The position numbers and the translations under genes were made by a program. Below are positions 38,761 through 48,177 of a stretch of 64,000 bases of DNA, piece after piece. Every line of letters begins with the position of its first letter. The first letter of the stretch is position 1. Source of the DNA: CAZVKN01 sp964627035 (lineage in GTDB: Bacteria; Electryoneota; AABM5-125-24; Hatepunaeales; Hatepunaeaceae); assembly GCA_964627035.1 (NCBI GenBank), contig CAZVKN010000001.1, forward strand, positions 124,001 to 188,000, given 5' to 3'. The notes beneath the pieces are model-generated. The model had not been told where the DNA came from. It ran no database searches and worked only from the letters and a program-made list of their open reading frames with translations.

Positions 38761-39066
38761 ATGCACGACCTGAGTACATATCTTCTTATTTCACTTGTCC
38801 TGTTTGTGCTGGGAATGATCGCCGTTATGACGCGCAAGAACGCAGTGTCAATTTTGATGGGGGTGGAGCTGATTTTGAACTCTGCCGGACTGAACTTCGT
38901 GGCATTTAGCAAATTTTCCAGTGGGAATCTTGACGGTCAGGCTGCAGCACTGTTCGTGGTCATTATCGCCGCTGCTGAAGCGGCGGTCGCACTGGCGATC
39001 TTCCTCAACCTATACAGGCTCAAGGCAACAGCTGAAGTTGACAAAGCCGATATACTTCAGGGTTAG
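38761..39066 (+). CDS. nuoK: NADH-quinone oxidoreductase subunit K
   Basis: 101-aa, three-helix membrane subunit of the proton path. It shows the conserved Glu-containing segments ILMGVELILNSAGLNFVAF and VIIAAAEAAVALAIFLNLYR. I chose ATG 38761 over 38752, because AAGGAGG lies eight bases from 38761 but only one base from 38752, and because 101 aa is the standard length. Confidence 0.95.
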   Translation: MHDLSTYLLISLVLFVLGMIAVMTRKNAVSILMGVELILNSAGLNFVAFSKFSSGNLDGQAAALFVVIIAAAEAAVALAIFLNLYRLKATAEVDKADILQG

Positions 39067-39070
39067 ATAG

Positions 39071-41257
39071 ATGAGTGAATTAATACAATTACCCGAGAAT
39101 ATTCGGATGTTTCAGATAGCAATTTACATTCTGCTTGCACCATTAGTAGCATTTGCCATCAATATCTTCTTCGGTAAGAAGCTTCCCCACAAAGGCAACT
39201 GGGTTAGCCTGATCGCTATCTGGTCGGGGCTGTTTGCATCCTGCTACCTGTTTTTCAGGTATGTTATCGGTATTTACGAACCCGGTTTCAACGAAACACT
39301 TTCCATTGAGTGGCTGACTTGGGGAGATTACAAGCTTGTCATCGGCATTACACTTGACAACATGGCAATCGTCATGTTAGTGGTCGTGACGCTCGTATCA
39401 GCGGTGGTTCACCTTTTCAGTGTTGGCTACATGCATGGCGATCCCAAATATCACCGTTTCTTTGCGTTCCTATCACTTTTTAGTTTCAGTATGTTGGGAT
39501 TGGTGTTAGCGGATAACATCCTGATCATATATGCATTCTGGGAGCTGGTGGGTCTATCATCATATCTGCTGATTGGATTTTGGCACGAGAAGGATTCTGC
39601 TTCGGACGCTGCGAAGAAAGCGTTCGTTGTCAACCGTGTGGGTGATGCCGGGATGCTGATCGGAATACTGTTAGTTTTCACAACTCTCGGTACATTGAAC
39701 CTTCACGAAATAGCCGATGGTGTATCTCAAGGTTTATTAACTGGTGGTCTGCTTACAATTGCAGGATTGTGCCTGTTCTGTGGTGCTGTCGGTAAATCAG
39801 CGCAGGTTCCACTGCATGTTTGGCTACCGGATGCAATGGAAGGTCCCACGCCGGTTTCAGCGTTAATCCACGCAGCAACGATGGTTGCAGCTGGAGTCTA
39901 CCTGGTAGCACGTTTGTTTGTGATCCTGACTTTTGATGCCTCAGTCGTAATTGCCTATGTTGGTGGATTTACAGCACTGTTTGCTGCAACAATTGCGGTT
40001 GCACAATATGACATTAAGCGTGTACTTGCCTATTCCACTCTCTCACAACTTGGATATATGGTTATGGCACTTGGTGCCGGATCGTACATGGCTGGATTCT
40101 TCCATTTGACTACTCATGCCATGTTCAAGGCGTGTCTGTTCCTCGGATCCGGTTCTGTTATCCACGCTATGCACATTGCACTACATCACATCCATAGCGA
40201 TGATGATCCACAGGATATGCGTTTCATGGGGGGAATAAAGAAGCACCTTCCGTTAACTTTCATAACGTTCATGATTGCTACGGTTGCATTATCGGGAGTA
40301 CCGCTGACTTCAGGCTTCCTGTCAAAAGACGCAATTCTCGGTGGAACGTTAGCGTTTTCAATGTTACATCCTCAGCATTGGCTGCTTCCTGTGTTCGGAT
40401 TTTCCGCTGCGATTCTGACAGCGTTCTATATGTTCCGCTTGGTGTACATGACGTTCTTCGGTGAGTTCCGTCCCGGTAAGGAAGCCGAGAGTCAACTGCA
40501 TGAATCACCATTGACGATGACTTTCCCACTGGTTATACTGGCAACACTCAGCACCTTCATCTTCTTCAGCCTTAATCCGGCAAATCCGGCATCCGGTTGG
40601 TTCGGACAGCTATTCCCCGATCCACCTCGCGCATATGAGAATGCTCATGTTGACGAGCACATTATGCCTGCAGGAGCTGAAGAGGCTCTCAATCACGACA
40701 TTGATAAAAATGTCCTGAAGCATCACACTGATGAGACTGATCATGCAGTCGCTGAATCACACGGATCCGGTCACGATGAGCATATTGAGCACATTCACCA
40801 TGTCGCTCACACGCGAGCGATGATCCTCTCGATTATTCTGGCGACACTCGGAATCCTAATCGCTACATGGGGATACTATTGGAAGAAGACCAATCCAGAT
40901 GATTGGAAGAAGCGGTTGGGTGTCATCTATCAAGGAATGTTCAACAAGTGGTGGACTGACGAGATATACGATGCGACCGTCGTTAGGGGAACAATCGGGT
41001 TTGCGAAACTTATGGCACTGTTTGATCAATATGTTATTGATGGAATTGTCCATGGGGCTGCTTGGATATGGAGGCTTTTAGCGGTCGTTCACGGCTGGTT
41101 TGACAACAACATCGTGGATGGATTGGTTAACCTGGCTGCATGGATCATAGGGATTCTCGGACGGATTGTCCGAGTGTTCCAGGGAGGTCAGATTCAAAGA
41201 TATGTATGGTACACCCTGGTACTTGTGGGGCTATTTATTGTGATTAAGGTGTTTTAG
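39071..41257 (+). CDS. nuoL: NADH-quinone oxidoreductase subunit L
   Basis: 728-aa antiporter-like proton-pumping subunit at the distal end of the membrane arm. The central Proton_antipo_M region is clear: LIIYAFWELVGLSSYLLIGFW, CGAVGKSAQVPLHVWLPDAMEGPTPVSALIHAATMVAAGVYLVAR and YSTLSQLGYMVMALG. The C-terminal quarter includes the His-rich loop (~540-585, HVDEH...HHTDETDH...HDEHIEHIHH) before the lateral amphipathic helix. The His-rich insertion may bind metal (inference). Confidence 0.97.
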   Translation: MSELIQLPENIRMFQIAIYILLAPLVAFAINIFFGKKLPHKGNWVSLIAIWSGLFASCYLFFRYVIGIYEPGFNETLSIEWLTWGDYKLVIGITLDNMAIVMLVVVTLVSAVVHLFSVGYMHGDPKYHRFFAFLSLFSFSMLGLVLADNILIIYAFWELVGLSSYLLIGFWHEKDSASDAAKKAFVVNRVGDAGMLIGILLVFTTLGTLNLHEIADGVSQGLLTGGLLTIAGLCLFCGAVGKSAQVPLHVWLPDAMEGPTPVSALIHAATMVAAGVYLVARLFVILTFDASVVIAYVGGFTALFAATIAVAQYDIKRVLAYSTLSQLGYMVMALGAGSYMAGFFHLTTHAMFKACLFLGSGSVIHAMHIALHHIHSDDDPQDMRFMGGIKKHLPLTFITFMIATVALSGVPLTSGFLSKDAILGGTLAFSMLHPQHWLLPVFGFSAAILTAFYMFRLVYMTFFGEFRPGKEAESQLHESPLTMTFPLVILATLSTFIFFSLNPANPASGWFGQLFPDPPRAYENAHVDEHIMPAGAEEALNHDIDKNVLKHHTDETDHAVAESHGSGHDEHIEHIHHVAHTRAMILSIILATLGILIATWGYYWKKTNPDDWKKRLGVIYQGMFNKWWTDEIYDATVVRGTIGFAKLMALFDQYVIDGIVHGAAWIWRLLAVVHGWFDNNIVDGLVNLAAWIIGILGRIVRVFQGGQIQRYVWYTLVLVGLFIVIKVF

Positions 41258-41326
41258 TATTTTGATATTATTAGATTTCTAAGAAATAACAACTCTCATT
41301 AACGAGATATAAATATACACACGCTT

Positions 41327-42847
41327 ATGGGTCCGCTGACATTTATTACATTCTTACCGGCGGTCGGTGCTGTAATCATCGCCTGCCTGCCGCGTAACAA
41401 TCACAAATTGATCCAATACACCGCACTGTTTTTTGCTGCGGTAGTAATGATCATTGCGTTTTCACTGTATCCGCAGTTTGACAAAGGTGCGGTCGGAATT
41501 AACGATCCAAACAGTTTCCAGTTCGTGGAGAAGGCTTCATGGATTGAGATGTTCCACGTTGACTATTTCGTCGGAGTGGACGGTCTGTCATTCCCGATGA
41601 TCCTGCTGACTGCGCTACTCAGTTTCCTGTGCATTCCGGCATCATTTGGGATTAAGAAGGGAGTTAAAGGATACTTTGCCCTGTTCCTCCTTCTCGAAAC
41701 TGGAATGTTGGGGACATTCGTAGCACTCGATTTTTTCCTGTTCTATGTTTTCTGGGAGGTGATGCTGCTGCCGATGTATTTCCTGATCGGAATCTGGGGA
41801 GGTCCGAGACGTGTTTACGCTGCGATAAAGTTCTTTATCTATACCTTGATTGGATCGGTGCTGATGTTGATCGTGATGCTGGTATTTTACTTTAACATAT
41901 CAGATCCGATCACTGGAACACACACCTTCAATATGCTGCACATGATGAATTCCTCGAATCATAGCGGTATCATGCTGGTAAATTCGTTCAAGGTGCTGTT
42001 GTTCTTCGGGTTGTATATCGGATTTGCGATTAAAATTCCGGCATTCCCGTTCCATACCTGGCTGCCGGATGCACATGTTGAAGCACCGACTGCTGTTTCG
42101 GTCATTCTTGCGGGTGTTCTGCTAAAGATGGGAACTTACGGTCTCCTACGGATCACTTACCCGATACTACCTGAGACCACGAAAGAATTCGCCTGGTTCA
42201 TTGCACTGATCGGAGTGATAAACATCATCTACGGTGCGTTCTGTGCTATGGCACAGAAGGATCTGAAGAAGCTGGTGGCGTACAGCTCAATTTCTCACAT
42301 GGGATTTGTCATGCTTGCGATGGCTTCGTTCACCCCAGCAGGAATGAACGGGGCAGTCCTGCAGATGTTCAATCACGGCACAATCACTGCAATGTTATTC
42401 CTCTTGGTAGGTGTTATCTACGACCGGGCGCATCACCGTCAGATAGACGGTTTCGGTGGAATCGCCAATGTTATGCCGCGTTATCTCGGAGTGACTGCGC
42501 TGGCATTCTTTGCATCATTGGGACTGCCGGGACTATCCGGATTTATATCTGAAATAATGTGCTTTATCGGTGCATTCTCCGAATGGAGAACCTTCACTAT
42601 TATCGCTATCGGAGGCATCATCATCACCGCTGCATATCTGTTGTGGACGCTGCAACGGATATTCTTCGGAGAAACTAACCCGAAATATGAGACGATCACG
42701 GATATAAACGGTCGTGAGCTGTTCACGCTGCTTCCGCTCGCTGCAATTGTGCTGGTACTTGGGGTGTATCCTCATCTCGTGCTGGGACTTATGAACAGTT
42801 CGATGACATACCTCGGTCAGTTGATCCAAACTACGGTTGCGCTATGA
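41327..42847 (+). CDS. nuoM: NADH-quinone oxidoreductase subunit M
   Basis: 506-aa antiporter-like proton-pumping subunit. It contains FVGVDGLSFPMILLTALLSFLC, FYVFWEVMLLPMYFLIGIWGG with the key Glu, KIPAFPFHTWLPDAHVEAPTAVSVILAGVLLKMGTYG with the channel lysine, and YSSISHMGFVMLAMA. It follows nuoL by 69 bp and overlaps nuoN by four bases. Confidence 0.97.
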   Translation: MGPLTFITFLPAVGAVIIACLPRNNHKLIQYTALFFAAVVMIIAFSLYPQFDKGAVGINDPNSFQFVEKASWIEMFHVDYFVGVDGLSFPMILLTALLSFLCIPASFGIKKGVKGYFALFLLLETGMLGTFVALDFFLFYVFWEVMLLPMYFLIGIWGGPRRVYAAIKFFIYTLIGSVLMLIVMLVFYFNISDPITGTHTFNMLHMMNSSNHSGIMLVNSFKVLLFFGLYIGFAIKIPAFPFHTWLPDAHVEAPTAVSVILAGVLLKMGTYGLLRITYPILPETTKEFAWFIALIGVINIIYGAFCAMAQKDLKKLVAYSSISHMGFVMLAMASFTPAGMNGAVLQMFNHGTITAMLFLLVGVIYDRAHHRQIDGFGGIANVMPRYLGVTALAFFASLGLPGLSGFISEIMCFIGAFSEWRTFTIIAIGGIIITAAYLLWTLQRIFFGETNPKYETITDINGRELFTLLPLAAIVLVLGVYPHLVLGLMNSSMTYLGQLIQTTVAL

Positions 42848-44310
42848 ACCCGATCACTTTGAATGTGAATCTGGTGCCGTTGATTCCGGAATTGACGCTG
42901 ATCGGCGGGTTGTTGGTGTTGCTGGTGATTGACTTGATTGTACGCTGGCAGCGTGGTGTAACGTTAGCGGTCGGCGGTTCTATTCTGCTGGTGGTGATTG
43001 CCGTCATAACACTATCCGGTGACAATAACGTCGGCAGCTACCTGTTCGGAGCGGTTGTTCAGGACGGTGTCACCTCGTTCTTCCGTCTGTTTTTCGTGCT
43101 GGCGACAATAATATCTATCGGGATTTTGGTGTTCAGCTTTCCCAAAAGTGGTGAACCGTTCCTGTTGATTCTGTCCGGTGTGCTTGGGATGTTCCTGCTT
43201 GCCGGATCAAACGACTTGGTCACTCTGTTTGTCGCACTTGAGTTGGTATCCATCCCGTCTTATGTATTGGCAGGCTATCGCAAAAACGACTCAAGATCGG
43301 GTGAAGCAGCGCTGAAATATGTGCTGTTCGGTGCTCTCTCTTCGGGACTGATGCTGTATGGATTCTCACTGCTGTATGGGCTTACAGGTGCAACCAATCT
43401 TCCTGCGATGGCTCAGAAATTGGCTTCCCTTCCGAACGGCAGCAGCATGGCTCATCTGGCTGGTTTGATACTTGTGCTGGCTGGAATCGGTTACAAGATA
43501 GCGATGGTGCCGTTTCATTTCTGGTGCCCGGATGTGTACGAAGGCTCCCCTACTCCGGTGACTGCATTCTTCTCGGTCGTGCCGAAAGCAGCCGGAATTG
43601 CAGCATTGATCCGGTTAATGCCTGTTTTCAATACACTTGAACCGATATATGGTGTCACATCAGTTGGGCTGATTACACTGGCGTCGGCAGTAACCATGAC
43701 ATTCGGCAACCTCGGTGCAATCTGGCAGGACAGTCTGAAAAGGTTGTTAGCATACTCTTCCATTGCCCATGCCGGATACATACTGATGGGATTTGCAGTG
43801 ATGGCTGCATTCCCACACGGTGAGATCCACACGTTCGCTCTGCAAGCAATATTGTTCTATCTCGTTGTCTATCTGTTTATGAACCTCGGTGCATTTCTGA
43901 TCATTGATATGGTTGAACGGAAGCTCGGTGGTGATGGGATACACCTCTTCAAGGGACTCGGCAAAAGCAGTCCATTGGTAGCACTGGCATTTGCAGTATT
44001 ATTGTTCAGCCTGATAGGACTACCACCGCTGGCTGGATTCATCGGAAAGTTCTACCTGTTTGCTGCACTGGTTAAAGGGAAGCTGTGGGGACTCGCAATG
44101 ATAGGAATTGCAAACTCAGTTGTAGCGATGTTTTACTATGTGCGCATCATCCGGGATATGTTCCTGCACGATCCTGACGAGGATGCAGCTCCGGTCACGG
44201 TTAACTTCGGCAAACTGTCGGCAGTTTTGGCTTTGGTCACGGTAGTTCCGACACTGATTCTCGGTGTGTGGTGGGGTCCACTGGCTGAGTGGATTAAGTC
44301 AATGGTGTAG
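42844..44310 (+). CDS. nuoN: NADH-quinone oxidoreductase subunit N
   Basis: 488-aa antiporter-like proton-pumping subunit. It has LFVALELVSIPSYVLAGYRKND, GIGYKIAMVPFHFWCPDVYEGSPTPVTAFFSVVPKAAGIAAL with the channel lysines, and YSSIAHAGYILMGFAV. It is the last gene of the operon; a strong terminator follows 20 bases after its stop. Confidence 0.97.
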   Translation: MNPITLNVNLVPLIPELTLIGGLLVLLVIDLIVRWQRGVTLAVGGSILLVVIAVITLSGDNNVGSYLFGAVVQDGVTSFFRLFFVLATIISIGILVFSFPKSGEPFLLILSGVLGMFLLAGSNDLVTLFVALELVSIPSYVLAGYRKNDSRSGEAALKYVLFGALSSGLMLYGFSLLYGLTGATNLPAMAQKLASLPNGSSMAHLAGLILVLAGIGYKIAMVPFHFWCPDVYEGSPTPVTAFFSVVPKAAGIAALIRLMPVFNTLEPIYGVTSVGLITLASAVTMTFGNLGAIWQDSLKRLLAYSSIAHAGYILMGFAVMAAFPHGEIHTFALQAILFYLVVYLFMNLGAFLIIDMVERKLGGDGIHLFKGLGKSSPLVALAFAVLLFSLIGLPPLAGFIGKFYLFAALVKGKLWGLAMIGIANSVVAMFYYVRIIRDMFLHDPDEDAAPVTVNFGKLSAVLALVTVVPTLILGVWWGPLAEWIKSMV

Positions 44311-44328
44311 ATATAATCAGCAGAAATT

Positions 44329-44370
44329 GAAAAGCCGATTCGGAACATTCCGGATCGGCTTTTCTTTGGT
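44329..44370 (+). terminator. Rho-independent terminator of the nuo operon
   Basis: AAAAGCCGAT...ATCGGCTTTT stem around CGGAACATTCCG, followed by CTTTGG. Strong hairpin placed 20 bases after nuoN. Confidence 0.85.
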
Positions 44371-44666
44371 TCTTCGCTGTTTTATGTTGGTAAACATTGA
44401 ATCATAGATTCACATTTCTCACTTTCTAACTTTGGTGTCAGCCCGCCGCGGCTGACACATTACCATGACTGTGAGAACAACGATCCAAAGGACTTGAGGT
44501 TAATTCTCACAACTCAATAATTTCCGGACGTTTGTATAATGAGTTGCTATTTAGAGTTAAGGTCATTAACTTCTGAAGTAATGTTGTAGTCGTGGTTGTC
44601 TGCGGCGTCGGGCTGGGACAAACCCGATTACAGAATGATAGATCACCCTTCATAGGGACTTGAATC
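44371..44666. other. Gap between nuoN terminator and beta-helix gene: repeats and weak promoter
   Basis: Holds a GC-rich hairpin GTGTCAGCC...GGCTGACAC (44435-44458) like one stem of the 57178 element, a TATAAT at 44535-44540 without a convincing -35, and an R2-type repeat piece at 44585-44632. No gene is visible. Confidence 0.5.
44585..44632. repeat. R2-family repeat fragment
   Basis: TGTAGTCGTGGTTGTC ... GTCGGGCTGGGACAAACCCGATTACA: the inner inverted repeat of the R2 element at 47997-48142, without its outer termini. Confidence 0.6.
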
Positions 44667-46469
44667 ATGAAATATCTCATCGTCATCTCGCTTCTGATTG
44701 TCGCTATCTTTTCCGATCTTTCCTACTCTGAAACCGTCGTCCGGGGTGCTGTATCTGGCGACTGGACAGTTGAAGGAAGCCCCTTCATCATTGTTGACAC
44801 AACGTGGGTCTCAGAAGGTGCAACTTTGACGATCAATCCTGGAGTGATTGTCTATTTTATGCCGGGATTATCTCTTGATGTCTTTGGAACAATCAATGCA
44901 GCGGGTACAGAAGAAGACTCAATCATTTTCAGTATTCATGAAGACCATATGGATGATGAAAGCTGGCGCGGGATATATATGTGGACTCCGGGCACGAGTC
45001 ACAGATTCACTTACTGTTCGCTAAAGAACAGAGACCGTTTATTTCGTCTTTATAATGAAGTCAGCATGGTTGTTGATCATTGTGACATGGAGAGCCTGCT
45101 TCACAATATTGCCGGTACACCGGGAGGTAATACTCACGGGCAAGTATTGACAGTCAGAAATAGCAGACTCCATTCTACTTGGGAACGTGGTAATGCAGCT
45201 ATCGTTTTACAATCTTCAAGTATGACTATTTCAAATTGCGCAATTGAAGCAGTTGGAAGTATTGCAATTTGGTGTGGTAGTTTACGACTAGAGGACAGTG
45301 ATATTATCGGAGGCGTTCAGAATGGTGGCTATGGTCATATTTCGTACACAAACTGCATTTTGATTACCAATCGCAATAATTGGAATGGAGATTACCGTGG
45401 TAGATTTGAAATATCAGGTAATAGTGGAGGGATGATTGGTTGTGATGTGGAAGGCAATATTGTAGTGCATCGCGGACAGGAACAGTTTATTGACGATTGT
45501 ACGATAACCGGTACGCACTTCCGTGGAGGTGGTATGGCAGGATTAATGTACAATTCCAGTCTGACATTCGATGATATGGAGATTGGCAACCGACATGGTT
45601 TTAACACAATTCGTAAATGTCAACTCTCAGGAGATATCAGTTTTGAACCAAGAACAGAAGCGGATGTAGATAGTTGTGTAATTAACTCTCGGATAACAGT
45701 GTGGGATGAAACGGAAGTATCTATTGAGAGGAGTGTTCTGATTGGGAATTTAAGTGTGAGAAATACCAATGGTAGATTTGATTTTATTAATAATACTTGC
45801 ATTAATCGGGACATACCCATGTTAACGCTTTATGGAATTGGAGAACAATCTTTGATAAACAACATATTCATTGCACTAAAAGATAGCAGTGAAATGTTTA
45901 GATTTTGGGCAGATGAAGAAGATTGTAATCCTGATTTTCGATACAATTGCATCTGGGGGTTTGATTATCTAATGCATAGAAGCAACCGCCAGCATGGTTT
46001 TGAGTATGAACTTCACGAATCAAACTTTTCCGAAGATCCACTTTTTGTGTCTCTTGATCCACTTGATCCTCACATCCGACACAATTCGCCATGCATTGAC
46101 TCTGGTGATCCGGATACGTGGTGGGATCCAGATTTTACACCTGCTGATATTGGTGCATTTTATTTTCACCAGGAAATGGAAGTAGTAAAAGAGCTTACCT
46201 CTCCATCAGATTTTCGACTATTCTCCGCTTACCCCAACCCCTTCAACTCCACTATCAACCTGACCTACACTATCCCACACCCGGGTCAGATTACGATGAG
46301 TCTAATAGACAGCTACGGACGAACCGTGTCACTGATAGAATCAGGCTGGCGTAATGAGGGCAATCACTCGATTGGATGGAGCGCAGACCGGCTCCCATCA
46401 GGCAGCTACTTCATACGCCTGAACCACAATGACCGACAGATTGTGCGAAGGATTGATTTGATTAGGTGA
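44667..46469 (+). CDS. Secreted right-handed beta-helix protein with T9SS sorting domain
   Basis: 600 aa: signal peptide (MKYLIVISLLIVAIFSDLSYS), then a parallel beta-helix (about 60-480) with many short N/D-x-I/F-x-x-C/N rungs (NSRLHSTWERGN, CEVEGNIVVHRG-like turns). The C-terminal sorting domain reads SAYPNPFNSTINLTYTIP ... RRIDLIR. Beta-helix folds of this type bind or cleave polysaccharides, but no catalytic motif is recognised. The middle of the gene is visibly richer in A+T than its neighbours, which could reflect relaxed selection or transfer. The start lacks a strong ribosome site. Confidence 0.8.
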   Translation: MKYLIVISLLIVAIFSDLSYSETVVRGAVSGDWTVEGSPFIIVDTTWVSEGATLTINPGVIVYFMPGLSLDVFGTINAAGTEEDSIIFSIHEDHMDDESWRGIYMWTPGTSHRFTYCSLKNRDRLFRLYNEVSMVVDHCDMESLLHNIAGTPGGNTHGQVLTVRNSRLHSTWERGNAAIVLQSSSMTISNCAIEAVGSIAIWCGSLRLEDSDIIGGVQNGGYGHISYTNCILITNRNNWNGDYRGRFEISGNSGGMIGCDVEGNIVVHRGQEQFIDDCTITGTHFRGGGMAGLMYNSSLTFDDMEIGNRHGFNTIRKCQLSGDISFEPRTEADVDSCVINSRITVWDETEVSIERSVLIGNLSVRNTNGRFDFINNTCINRDIPMLTLYGIGEQSLINNIFIALKDSSEMFRFWADEEDCNPDFRYNCIWGFDYLMHRSNRQHGFEYELHESNFSEDPLFVSLDPLDPHIRHNSPCIDSGDPDTWWDPDFTPADIGAFYFHQEMEVVKELTSPSDFRLFSAYPNPFNSTINLTYTIPHPGQITMSLIDSYGRTVSLIESGWRNEGNHSIGWSADRLPSGSYFIRLNHNDRQIVRRIDLIR

Positions 46470-46510
46470 TTTAGTAATTTGGTAATTGGGTGATTGAGTG
46501 ATTTCTTCCC
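46467..46510. repeat. Degenerate GTGATTTAGTAATT tandem repeat
   Basis: Units of 7-8 bases (GTGATTT, AGTAATTTG, GTAATTGG, GTGATTGA) in tandem directly after the beta-helix gene. Similar tracts lie at 53822-53875, 55376-55428 and 55480-55510. Confidence 0.6.
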
Positions 46511-46550
46511 TTCTCCCCATTCTTCCTTGCCAACTTGTGAACTTACAAAC

Positions 46551-47840
46551 TTACTCCCCCGCCCTCAATGAATGTGCCTCTCCCCTTCTGACATCAATCC
46601 TGCGCATGATAACCATCAATCCAGCAGCGAACACCCACAACCCGCTCGCACAGAGCAATGCAGTGCCCTTTCCGAAAAATGTCATTATCACATAGCCAAG
46701 CAGCGGCGCAAATAGCCCTCTTAATCCCGTCGCAGCAGCATGAACCGAGTGATATACACCTGCATCCTCACTGCCCGCAAATCGCATGGACGACAAGCTC
46801 CATAAGATCATCACTCCACTCATTGCCATCCCGAAAGTACCGAACGCTGCGAACACCAACGTCATCTGGAGTGTTCCTTGAAACTGTCCTGCTGTCAGCA
46901 GCAGAACGGGATAAACCGACAACATCAGGAAGATAATTACGGACAATCTGTGGGGTGTTGTCTTGTCAAACCATCGCCCGAAAATCGGCATGCAGACCAG
47001 CATAATTAGCTGTGGCACTGTTCCTTTTGCCAGCCCGATTTCGGTGTAGCTCATCTTCAGATCATCAACAATATACAGCGGCACTACGGGCAGGATCATC
47101 ATGAATGCGATCCCGTAGAACATAAAGGCAATCTCAAACCTAAGATAATCTTTCCGCCGCTTGAGAAGATCAATCACCTTTTTAAGCGGGCTCAGCAGCA
47201 GTGTCTTGTTGAAATATTGCCGATCAGATCCTTCAACCTGTTTGGTTTTAACTTTCGCTAATTGCCATATCCCGATAAATCCGGCAACGGCTGCAATCAT
47301 ATAGATATGCCTGTACCCGCCTTCCACCGCATCCATATACCTGCCTGCACCGAATGACATCAATGCAGCAAGCCCCATCCGCAGCCCCGACCCGACACCG
47401 ACAAGCCTTCCGATACGTGACGGTTCGATATGCTGTTGCAGGATTCGATTAGTTGCCGGGATAGTCAACGCATTTGCCAGAAAGAAGATCATGTACATCG
47501 TTAACATGTGCCCCATGTTGCCAAGGAACAGACCGCTCAACAGAGTGATGTAACCTATTATCCCGGTGTATAGCAGGAACTTACGCTGATCCCGACCGAC
47601 GAGCAGCCTTGCCCACCAGATTGAAGTGATACTGGCAACCGGCATTGTCATTGTGAGGAAGGTAATCAATATCCCTTCAGAACCGAGTGACTTTCTGGCA
47701 ATAACCTCCCCCATGTGCAGCATAGGAAAGACCACCCCAGCCAACGTGCTGAACGCTAAAAACCGGTAGGCTGCAGAGCCGTTCTTCACGTTCAGGTAGC
47801 TGTTTGGATGAGTGAAATATTTGAAAAATGGAAGTGGCAA
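46551..47840 (-). CDS. Major facilitator superfamily transporter
   Basis: 429 aa with about twelve hydrophobic helices and the cytoplasmic loop after helix 6 (KVKTKQVEGSDRQYFNKT). The loop-2 signature is weak (WWARLLVGRDQRK) and a related GRWFDKTTPHR is seen after helix 8. Substrate unknown; closest in feel to multidrug or sugar MFS with no conserved substrate motif. The listed start is TTG without a clear ribosome site, so the N-terminus is uncertain. It converges on the beta-helix gene across an AT-repeat tract. Confidence 0.8.
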   Translation of the reverse strand: MPLPFFKYFTHPNSYLNVKNGSAAYRFLAFSTLAGVVFPMLHMGEVIARKSLGSEGILITFLTMTMPVASITSIWWARLLVGRDQRKFLLYTGIIGYITLLSGLFLGNMGHMLTMYMIFFLANALTIPATNRILQQHIEPSRIGRLVGVGSGLRMGLAALMSFGAGRYMDAVEGGYRHIYMIAAVAGFIGIWQLAKVKTKQVEGSDRQYFNKTLLLSPLKKVIDLLKRRKDYLRFEIAFMFYGIAFMMILPVVPLYIVDDLKMSYTEIGLAKGTVPQLIMLVCMPIFGRWFDKTTPHRLSVIIFLMLSVYPVLLLTAGQFQGTLQMTLVFAAFGTFGMAMSGVMILWSLSSMRFAGSEDAGVYHSVHAAATGLRGLFAPLLGYVIMTFFGKGTALLCASGLWVFAAGLMVIMRRIDVRRGEAHSLRAGE

Positions 47841-47996
47841 CAGTCTGCTCGCAGGTTAATGTTCCATAATATAGCCACCGAATGCGTCTGTTCAAAGCGG
47901 ATTGCAGTGAGTGAAATGACCTGTGGTCGTTAATGCAAAAATGAATTCTCGGAATACATTGCCATCATGGCAATAATTTGCTATACTAAATACTTT

Positions 47997-48142
47997 GGTA
48001 GTGTCAGGCAACTGTTGATGCTGTAGTCGTGGTTGTCTTCAACCGCGACGCCGTCGGGCTTGAGACAAACCCGACTACAAGTTATAAATTTATTGCCATT
48101 TATTAAGTTAAGCTACAGTGTCAACTATTGCCTAACACTACC
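47997..48142. mobile_element. MITE-like element, family R2, full copy
   Basis: 146-bp non-coding element. The left end GGTAGTGTCAGGCAA and right end TTGCCTAACACTACC are inverted repeats (14/15), with similarity continuing to about 30 bases. Inside is a second inverted repeat, TGTAGTCGTGGTTGTC ... GACAAACCCGACTACA. No clear target duplication. It occupies the upstream region of the aldehyde dehydrogenase gene and accounts for most of the 337-base gap 47841-48177. Confidence 0.65.
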
Positions 48143-48177
48143 GAAAAATTGCTCGCACACATACATAGGAGTTGTTA

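Noticed and set aside
44435..44458. Third family B element
   Set aside because: Only one stem (GTGTCAGCC/GGCTGACAC) matches; termini and target duplication are missing, so it is at most a remnant.
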